A DNA stretch of 64,000 nucleotides from Stenotrophomonas maltophilia (GTDB lineage: Bacteria; Pseudomonadota; Gammaproteobacteria; Xanthomonadales; Xanthomonadaceae). Position 1 is the stretch's first letter; every line of letters begins with the position of its first letter. The notes beneath the pieces were generated by a model. It was given only the letters and a program-made list of their open reading frames with translations, searched no databases and was not told where the DNA came from. The stretch lies in NCBI RefSeq assembly GCF_003205835.1, contig NZ_CP029773.1, positions 3,566,501 to 3,630,500 of the forward strand. The letters are read 5' to 3'. Shown here in pieces: positions 57,297 through 64,000 of the stretch. The position numbers were made by a program, and so were the translations under genes.

Positions 57297-60200
57297 CTAC
57301 CTTCCCATCACCCTGGCAATTGCTTCGACCAGCAGTTCGCCGGTCACCGGCTTGCGCAGGAAGCCGCCGATGCCGGCCGCTTCCACCTGCTGCTGAAGGT
57401 CCGGATCAGTGCGCGCGGTCACCGCCAGCAGCGGCAGCATGTAGCCCTGGTTGCGCAGGTGCTGCGCCAGTTCGAAACCACTCAGGCCCGGCAGGTCCAG
57501 ATCCAGCAGGCCGACATCGAAATCACCCGCGCTGATCTCGCGCAGCGCCGCCAGCGCATGGCCTGCATGCACCACCTCATGCCCGCGCGCACTCAACAGG
57601 CCTCGCACCACGTCGGCCACGGTGGCATCGTCCTCGACCAGCAGCACCCGCAACGGCGGCATGTTGGCTACGTCCTCGCGATGCGCTTCGCCCTCGGCCT
57701 CGGCACTGGCATCGACCACCAACGGCAACGGCAGGCTCACGCCGAAGCAGGTGCCGCGGCCCAGCTGGCTCTCCACCTGGATTCGTCCCTGCATCGCCTG
57801 CGCCAGTTCGCGGCAGATCGCCAGGCCCAGACCACTGCCACCGTACTGCGCGGCAGTGCGGGCACCATCGGCCTGCTCGAAGCGGCGGAACAACCGCTGC
57901 TGCTGTTCCTGGCTGATGCCCGGACCTGTGTCGCGTACCTCGAAATGCAACGCGCGCAGCTCGCCATCACTGCGTGCATGCAGGGTAATGGTGCCACGGC
58001 TGGTGAACTTGACCGCATTCGAGAGCAGGTTGAGCAGGATCTGGCGTACCCGCATCGAGTCGCCGGTGGCCTGCAGGCCTGGGGGCAACTGGTTGTCGAG
58101 GGTGAAGCGCAGGCCCTTCTGTGCGGCCAACGGGCCCATCAACGCCGTCAGATCCTGCAGCAGGCAGCTCAGCGCGAACGGCTTGGACTGCAGCTCCAGG
58201 CGGCCGGACTCGATGCGTGCCAGGTCCAGCGCATCGTTGACCAGGTGCAGCAGATGTTCGCCAGCGTGGCGGATCGACTGCGTGTAGCCGCGCTGCTGCG
58301 GATCCAGGTGCGAAGCCAGCAGCAGCTCGCTCATGCCGAGCACGCCGGTCATCGGGGTACGGATTTCGTGGCCGAGGTTGGCCAGGAAACGGGTCTTCGC
58401 CGCCGAGGCCTGCTCAGCCAGTTCCTGCTTGTGCAGCGCCAGCTGATAGGCGTGGCGGCGCTGCAGGCGGCGGCGATACAGCCAGGCGAACCAGCTGGTC
58501 AGCAGCAGCGCGATCGAGGCCAGCACCAGCAACCCGGACAGACTACGCCACCACGGCGGCTGTACGCGGAACTCCAGGCTCTGCACCCGCGACCAGACGT
58601 GATCGGCCGAACGCGCCTGCACTTCCAGGCGGTAACTGCCCGGTGGCAGGCGCGAGAAAAGACGCTCACCGGCCGGTCCCACTTCCACCCAATCGGGGTC
58701 GTAGCCGGCCAGCCGGTAGCGGTAGCTGTTGGACGCCGAATCAGCGAACGACAGCAGGCGCGCGACGATGCGCAGGTCACGATCACCATCGGCAATCTGC
58801 AACGGCGTGTCGTGGGTCAGGTCGAGCACCTGGTCATTGCGACGCACCTCGACCCGTTCGATCACCAGCGGTGCACGCCGCACCGACGGCCGTACCTGCT
58901 CGGGGTCGAACACCACCACACCGGCCGGTGTACCGGCCACCAGGTGGCCGTCCTCCGACATCACCAGCGTGTGCTCGCGGAACTCCTGGCTCGGCAGGCC
59001 ATCGTGCACACCGTACAGGCGCACGCTCTGGCCATCGGCGCCGATCCGTACCAGGCCGCGCGCGCTGGTGGCCCAGACCACCCCTTGCGCGTCAACCACC
59101 AGCCCGGACGCGGAGATCGCCGGATAGCCCTGCTCGGCGCCGACCACGGCCTGCCGTTCCAGCCGGCCCTGGCTCCAGCGGTAGCGCGAGAGGCGACCAT
59201 CCTCGGACAGCCATACCTGGCCATCGGCACCCACGTGCAGTGCGTGGATCGCCGTCGCCGGCGCACCCGGCACCGGCTGGAATCGTTCGCTTTCCGGCAA
59301 CCACTGCAGCAGGCCGCGGCTGCTGGCCAGCCAGATGTGGTCCTGCGGCCCGCATTCCACGTCGAGGTTGAGCTGCCCCTGCTGCAGGCCGCGCTGGCCG
59401 TTGTCCAGCTGACGGCGCAGGCGCCCGTCGAGGTCGCGCTGCTGCAGGCCGGACGACAGCATCAGCCAGAGGCTGTCGCCATCACAGGTCGTCATCGACT
59501 CGATGATGCCTTCCATGGTTGCGTCGGCGCCGGCGTCGCGGCCCCAGCGACGTAGATCGCGCTGCTCCGGGTCATAGCGCAGCAGGGCATCGTTCGAACC
59601 GATCCAGACCTGTCCACGGCGGTCCTCGCGCACCGAGCTCAGCCAGTGCATGCCGTTGACCCAGGTGCGGTGCTGTTCGATCTTGCCGGTCTTCGGGTCG
59701 AAGCGGTCCAGCGCACCATGGCTACCCACCGTCCAGATGCCGCCATTCCGGGATGGGCTGGTGCCCAGCACGTAGGCGTTGCGCAGCGAGCGGGAATCGT
59801 CCTCCAGCCGCGACAGCACCGAGAACTGCCACCAGCGGGGCAGCAGATGCCACAGCCCGGCGTTGGTGCTGGTCAGCCAGATGCCACCTTCACGGTCCTC
59901 GTAGGCACCGGTCCAGTTCGGCCGTACCGGTCCACGTGCCACCGCGCTGTACAGCGGTACGGTCCGGTACTGGCCGTCGACCGCGCGGCCGAGGCCTGTG
60001 CGGGTGTCCAGCCAGTACCCGCCCTGTTCATCGCGCAGCATCATGCCCAGCACCTGCTCGCCTTCAGGCAGCTTCCACGGCGGCGCCTCGAAGCGACCAT
60101 CAGGGCGGCGCACGATGGCGCCGGCCATCGTACTGATCCACAGGCTGCCGTCGGGCTCGGTGGTCAGGCCATTGATCAGGAGACTGGGAATGACGTCGGC

Positions 60201-60824
60201 GCCAATGCGTTCGAAATCGGTGCCGGTCCAGCGCGCAACGCCGTGCTTGGTGCCGATCCACAGGCTGCCGTCGGCCAGGGTAGCCAGATACGGAACCGAT
60301 GCCGCAGGCAGACTGCGCGGATTGTTGGCTTCCGGCAGGAAGCGCTGCAACCGATCCTGGTTGTCCAGTCGGTACAACCCACCCTCGTGGGTTCCGAACC
60401 AGATCGAACCGTCGGGCGTAGTCGCCAGGCTCCAGACCGTGTTGGTGCCCATCAACGGCTGGCTGCTGCGGTCGTAGAAATGCAGTTGGCGGCGATCGGC
60501 CGACATCCGCACCAGACCGGCATTCTCGGTACCGATCCAGAGCTGGTTGCGCGCATCGACCAGCACCGTCCAGATGCGGTTGTCGCGCAACCCGTCTTCC
60601 GAGCGCCAGATCCGGTAGTTGCGCCCGTCGTAGCGGGCCAGGCCATCGTTGGTGGCGATCCACAGGTAGCCGTAGCGATCTTCGGCCATGCGATTGACGG
60701 TATTGGACGGCAGGCCGTCGAACACCGTCACCTGGCGCGGGCTTGGCGGCACCGGCTGCGCTGCAGCGGGTGACAGGCAGCACAGGAGGACCAGCAGCAG
60801 CATCGCCGCCCGCAGATACGCCAC
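57297..60824 (-). CDS. Hybrid sensor histidine kinase/response regulator with beta-propeller sensor (paralog 1)
   Basis: An 1175-residue protein. A signal peptide (to about residue 23) is followed by some 12-14 Reg_prop repeats that should fold as two periplasmic beta-propellers (pattern GxLWIGTENAGLVRM, SIWFGTHEGGLYRL), a Y_Y_Y domain (NSYRYRLAGYDPDWVEVG), one membrane helix near 755-777, HisKA with His near 818 ([15 protein letters not shown]), an ATPase domain ([22 protein letters not shown]) and a C-terminal receiver with Asp near residue 1109 (LLDLDLPGLSG). No DNA-binding or Hpt domain is present. The GTG at 60824 has AGGAGG six bases upstream; it gives a good signal peptide, so it is preferred to the longer frame. 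It is downstream of a paralog, 95 bp away. Confidence 0.93.
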   Translation of the reverse strand: MAYLRAAMLLLVLLCCLSPAAAQPVPPSPRQVTVFDGLPSNTVNRMAEDRYGYLWIATNDGLARYDGRNYRIWRSEDGLRDNRIWTVLVDARNQLWIGTENAGLVRMSADRRQLHFYDRSSQPLMGTNTVWSLATTPDGSIWFGTHEGGLYRLDNQDRLQRFLPEANNPRSLPAASVPYLATLADGSLWIGTKHGVARWTGTDFERIGADVIPSLLINGLTTEPDGSLWISTMAGAIVRRPDGRFEAPPWKLPEGEQVLGMMLRDEQGGYWLDTRTGLGRAVDGQYRTVPLYSAVARGPVRPNWTGAYEDREGGIWLTSTNAGLWHLLPRWWQFSVLSRLEDDSRSLRNAYVLGTSPSRNGGIWTVGSHGALDRFDPKTGKIEQHRTWVNGMHWLSSVREDRRGQVWIGSNDALLRYDPEQRDLRRWGRDAGADATMEGIIESMTTCDGDSLWLMLSSGLQQRDLDGRLRRQLDNGQRGLQQGQLNLDVECGPQDHIWLASSRGLLQWLPESERFQPVPGAPATAIHALHVGADGQVWLSEDGRLSRYRWSQGRLERQAVVGAEQGYPAISASGLVVDAQGVVWATSARGLVRIGADGQSVRLYGVHDGLPSQEFREHTLVMSEDGHLVAGTPAGVVVFDPEQVRPSVRRAPLVIERVEVRRNDQVLDLTHDTPLQIADGDRDLRIVARLLSFADSASNSYRYRLAGYDPDWVEVGPAGERLFSRLPPGSYRLEVQARSADHVWSRVQSLEFRVQPPWWRSLSGLLVLASIALLLTSWFAWLYRRRLQRRHAYQLALHKQELAEQASAAKTRFLANLGHEIRTPMTGVLGMSELLLASHLDPQQRGYTQSIRHAGEHLLHLVNDALDLARIESGRLELQSKPFALSCLLQDLTALMGPLAAQKGLRFTLDNQLPPGLQATGDSMRVRQILLNLLSNAVKFTSRGTITLHARSDGELRALHFEVRDTGPGISQEQQQRLFRRFEQADGARTAAQYGGSGLGLAICRELAQAMQGRIQVESQLGRGTCFGVSLPLPLVVDASAEAEGEAHREDVANMPPLRVLLVEDDATVADVVRGLLSARGHEVVHAGHALAALREISAGDFDVGLLDLDLPGLSGFELAQHLRNQGYMLPLLAVTARTDPDLQQQVEAAGIGGFLRKPVTGELLVEAIARVMGR

Positions 60825-60919
60825 CGATTGCCTCCTCACGCTGCCCTGATGATTCCCGCGCTGCGGGCGTCGGCATGGTAAACCGAAAGTCGCGCCGTTC
60901 ACGCCCGGCGCCGACGCTT

Positions 60920-63900
60920 TCACGTTGCGGTCTGTCGTTTTGTACGGGCCTGGGCGATCGCCGCCACCAGCATGTCGCCGGTGACCGGTTTGCGCAGGAA
61001 GCCATCGAAACCGGCAGCCAGCACCTGCGATTCGGCATAGGCATCGGAGCGCGCGGTCACCGCCACCAACGGCAGCTCATACCCCAGGGCACGCAGCTGG
61101 CGGGCGATGGCGGTTCCGTCCAGCGCCGGCAGGTCGAGGTCGAGCAGGCCGACATCAAAGCCGTCGGTGGCGATCTCCGACAGCGCGCCCAGACCATGCA
61201 GAACGTGCACCACGTCATGGCCACGGCTGCGCAACAGGCCTGCGATGACCTCGGCCACGGTGGCATCGTCTTCGACCAGCAGGATGCGCAATGGCGGCAA
61301 TACCGGCTGCGCCGGAGCATCGCCCACTGCGACGGCCGCCTGCCGGGTCCAGGGCAGCGGCAACCGTACCCGGAAGCGCGCGCCCTTGCCCGGTTGGCTG
61401 TCCACTTCGATGCGCCCGCCCATCGCCACGGCCAGCTCCTGGCAGATCGCCAGGCCCAGCCCGCTGCCGCCGTAGCGCGATGCTGTGCGTGGGCCATCGG
61501 CCTGTTCGAAGCGGTGGAACAGGCGGTCCTGCTGCTCGGCATTGATGCCCGGGCCACTGTCATGCACCTCGAAGCAAAGGCCACCGCCGTTCTCCTCCAG
61601 GCGCACCGCCAGGCCGACATGGCCACGCTCGGTGAACTTGATCGCATTGCCCAGCAGGTTGAGCAGGATCTGCCGCACGCGCATCTCGTCGCCGCTGACA
61701 CTGATCGGGCCTGGCGGATCGTCGCCACGCTGGAAATCCAGCTTGCGCTGTTTCGCCATCGGCTGCATCAGCGTCTGTACCTGGTCGAGCAGGCCGGCCA
61801 GGTCGAACGGACGCAGATCCAGCTCCAGTCGACCGGCTTCGATGCGCGCGAGGTCCAGCGCATCATTCACCAGCCGCAGCAGATGGCTTCCAGCCTGCTG
61901 GATCGAACCGGCATAGCTGCGTTGCACCGGGTCCAGCGGCGTGGCCAGCAGCAGCTCGCTCATGCCCAGCACCCCGGTCATCGGCGTGCGCACCTCATGG
62001 CCCAGCGTGGCCAGGAACCGGCTTTTGGCCTGCGAGGCCTGTTCGGCCAGTTCCTGCTTGTGCACGGTCAACTGCCATTGCTGGCGGCGACGCAGGCGCA
62101 CCCGGATCGACCACACCAGGGTGAGCAGCAGCAGCGAGCCGATCAGGATGTAGCCGAAGATCGCCATGCCGCTGCGCCACCAGGGCGGCAGCACCTTCAC
62201 CTGCAGCTTCTGTGAGGGTGTCCATGCACCACTGGCAGTGGCTGCCTGCACTTCGATGACATAGCTTCCGGTAGGCAAACGCGAAAGCGTACGCTGGCCG
62301 TTGCCGCCCTGCTCCACCCAGTTCTGGTCGTAACCGCGTACCTGGAAGCGGTAGCGGTTGCCCTGGGGATTGGCATATGACAGCAGTCGAGCGTCGATCT
62401 GCAGATCGCGATCATCCGGCCCCAGCAGCAATGTGCCAGCGTTCGGCAGTGGCTGCCAGCCACGCGCATCGTCGCGGCGCACGCGCACGTCGGCAATCAC
62501 CAGCGACGATTCCGGCAGCACGACGTCAGCGGCATTCACATCGAAGGCGACCAGGCCGGTCTGGGCGACTGCCAGCACGCGGCCATCGGCATTCACCGCT
62601 GGCGGTCGGCTGGTGAATTCGGCGTCGGACAGGCCATCGCGTTCGTTGAACTGCTGCAGGCGCCGTGCCTTGGGATCCCAACGCAGCAGACCACGCGGCG
62701 TGGTCGCCCACAGGCGTCCGTTGTCGGCCAATGCCAGGCCCCCCATGCTGACCGGTGGTACGCCGGCACTTCCATCGATGCGCTGGATCAGGCGCAGGCT
62801 CATGCCATCCCACTGGTAGCGCTCGAGCGCCCCTTGGCGGGCCAGCCACAGTTGTTGCGGATCAACCCACACCAGATCGTAGATCAAACCACGCGAGACA
62901 CCCGGCACCGCCTCGAAGCGCCCGGCATGCTCGCGCCAGATGCCCATGTCGCCCATCACCCAGACCTTGCCCTGGGCGTCGAAACGGATCTGCTCGATCG
63001 GTGAATCGGCCGCCTTGCGGAAATCGTCCAGCGGATAGCTGCGCAGCACGCGGCCGTCGGCACTACGCTGCTGCAGACCCAGGTTCATGACTGAAAGCCA
63101 GACCGTGCCATCAGGCGCCTGGCGCATCAGATCGATGCGCTGGCGCAGGTCGGCGCCACCATCGATGTGCCAATCCTGCAGTGCGCGTGTCGTCGGGTCA
63201 TACACAGTGATGCGACCAGCACGCCCCAGCCACAGGCGCCCATCCGGGCGCGGCAGCACCGACCACACCGCACCGCTGCCGATCTCACGATCGCTGGCCA
63301 GCAGGCGCAGCGTGCCGCGCGTATCCAGCTGGTACACGCCGTGCGCCGATCCCACGTAATAATTCTGGCCGTCACTGGCAGCGCTCAACAGGTACTGGCT
63401 GTCCAGTGGCTTGCCATCGAGCTGGTTCCAGATCGAAAAGCGGCGCCAATCCGGCGGCAGGTAGGCCAGGCCCTGGGTCAGCAGCGCCACCCACAATCCG
63501 CCCTCATGGTCCTGCAGCAGATCAAGCACGCCACTCTGCGCCGTGAGGAAGCCGCTGCCGCGGTCGCCCTCGAGCCGCCGCAGTGCGCTGGCATCGCCAC
63601 GCAGCAGACCGTCTGATGTACCCGCCCAGTAGCCCCCCTGGCGATCGGCCAGCACCAGTGCCGAACGCAGGCGGGCACTGTCGATCCAGCGCGGGCGGCT
63701 GACCCGGTCCTGCGCATCGATGCGGTACAGACCGTCGTTCTGGCTGCCGATCCAGATCGAGCCATCCGGATCGCGACTCATCCGCAGCACGCTCAACACG
63801 CCCAGCTCGCGTGGTGCCACAGATTCGAATCCGCGGCCGTTCCAGCGTGCCACCCCACGCTCGGTGCCGATCCACAGGCGCCCCTGCGCATCAACCAGGC

Positions 63901-64000
63901 TGCTGTAGATGGTGTTGCTGGGCAGGCCGTTCAGGCGCGCGGGGTCGTGCTTGAAGAAGCGCAGGCTGCCATCCTCCCCGAACCGGCAGACACCCTGGCT
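60920..64000 (-). CDS. Hybrid sensor histidine kinase with beta-propeller sensor (paralog 2), N-terminus outside window
   Basis: The reading frame is open to the window edge, so the gene is cut at its 5' end; the codons before 63853 read [24 protein letters not shown] and belong to the propeller. What is seen is Reg_prop repeats ([31 protein letters not shown]), a Y_Y_Y domain ([17 protein letters not shown]), a membrane helix ([21 protein letters not shown]), HisKA ([15 protein letters not shown]), ATPase ([22 protein letters not shown]) and a receiver ([11 protein letters not shown], ending KPVTG). It is very like the downstream gene along the whole length, so the two arose by duplication. 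They probably form one operon. The output partner is unknown. Confidence 0.93.
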   Translation of the reverse strand, partial: SQGVCRFGEDGSLRFFKHDPARLNGLPSNTIYSSLVDAQGRLWIGTERGVARWNGRGFESVAPRELGVLSVLRMSRDPDGSIWIGSQNDGLYRIDAQDRVSRPRWIDSARLRSALVLADRQGGYWAGTSDGLLRGDASALRRLEGDRGSGFLTAQSGVLDLLQDHEGGLWVALLTQGLAYLPPDWRRFSIWNQLDGKPLDSQYLLSAASDGQNYYVGSAHGVYQLDTRGTLRLLASDREIGSGAVWSVLPRPDGRLWLGRAGRITVYDPTTRALQDWHIDGGADLRQRIDLMRQAPDGTVWLSVMNLGLQQRSADGRVLRSYPLDDFRKAADSPIEQIRFDAQGKVWVMGDMGIWREHAGRFEAVPGVSRGLIYDLVWVDPQQLWLARQGALERYQWDGMSLRLIQRIDGSAGVPPVSMGGLALADNGRLWATTPRGLLRWDPKARRLQQFNERDGLSDAEFTSRPPAVNADGRVLAVAQTGLVAFDVNAADVVLPESSLVIADVRVRRDDARGWQPLPNAGTLLLGPDDRDLQIDARLLSYANPQGNRYRFQVRGYDQNWVEQGGNGQRTLSRLPTGSYVIEVQAATASGAWTPSQKLQVKVLPPWWRSGMAIFGYILIGSLLLLTLVWSIRVRLRRRQQWQLTVHKQELAEQASQAKSRFLATLGHEVRTPMTGVLGMSELLLATPLDPVQRSYAGSIQQAGSHLLRLVNDALDLARIEAGRLELDLRPFDLAGLLDQVQTLMQPMAKQRKLDFQRGDDPPGPISVSGDEMRVRQILLNLLGNAIKFTERGHVGLAVRLEENGGGLCFEVHDSGPGINAEQQDRLFHRFEQADGPRTASRYGGSGLGLAICQELAVAMGGRIEVDSQPGKGARFRVRLPLPWTRQAAVAVGDAPAQPVLPPLRILLVEDDATVAEVIAGLLRSRGHDVVHVLHGLGALSEIATDGFDVGLLDLDLPALDGTAIARQLRALGYELPLVAVTARSDAYAESQVLAAGFDGFLRKPVTGDMLVAAIAQARTKRQTAT

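Noticed and set aside
60825..60923. Longer N-terminus of hybrid kinase paralog 1 from 60923
   Set aside because: The GTG at 60824 has an ideal AGGAGG site and starts a clean signal peptide; the longer form would overlap the end of the upstream paralog and bury the signal peptide.

Overview
The window is high-GC DNA (roughly two thirds G+C) from a gammaproteobacterium of the family Xanthomonadaceae, most likely the Stenotrophomonas maltophilia complex. Three things point there: many GTAG-headed palindromic intergenic repeats of the SMAG type, an AAC(6')-Iz-like acetyltransferase next to pdxH, and housekeeping gene orders such as hflK-hflC-DUF2065-purA and prpB-prpC-acnD-prpF-prpD. This is ordinary chromosomal sequence. 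I see no phage, insertion sequence, CRISPR array, tRNA or rRNA.

Layout, 0-13 kb: a DUF819 membrane protein; an OmpR/PmrA-like response regulator and sensor kinase divergent from an envelope-modification cluster (ArnT/PMT-like glycosyltransferase, PAP2 phosphatase, EptA-like phosphoethanolamine transferase); a 0.5-kb composite inverted repeat; a secreted M2 zinc peptidase; a small hypothetical protein, a siderophore-interacting flavoprotein and a Bcr/CflA-type efflux pump. 13-24 kb: gcvP behind a tandem glycine riboswitch, a VOC protein, an amino-acid permease with a PAS-AraC regulator, two small unplaced genes, a chemoreceptor and a hypothetical membrane protein. 23-31 kb: hflK-hflC-DUF2065-purA, a YhdH/AcuI reductase, pilH, cbpA, and a peroxiredoxin-ferritin pair.

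31-49 kb: pbpC with an alpha-2-macroglobulin lipoprotein (periplasmic defence and wall repair), then the complete 2-methylcitrate (propionate) cluster. In this cluster a ParDE toxin-antitoxin pair lies between acnD and prpF, and the sigma-54 activator gene prpR is divergent from prpB, with a recognisable -24/-12 promoter and upstream repeats between them. 49-57 kb: DoxX, aac(6')-pdxH (overlapping), a glycerate-kinase-like P-loop enzyme, dodecin, aroK-aroB, a WGR-type small protein, hemE, and a DHA2-type efflux pump. 57-64 kb: a second, reverse-ordered copy of the composite repeat, then two tandem paralogous hybrid sensor kinases with beta-propeller sensor domains. The second kinase runs off the end of the window.

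The least explained items are the two composite repeat modules (7.8-8.4 kb and 56.7-57.3 kb), the ParDE pair inside the propionate operon, the tandem propeller kinases with no visible output partner, and a compositionally atypical hypothetical gene at 19.8-20.5 kb. Domain and membrane-segment positions are estimates made by eye. No database search was run.
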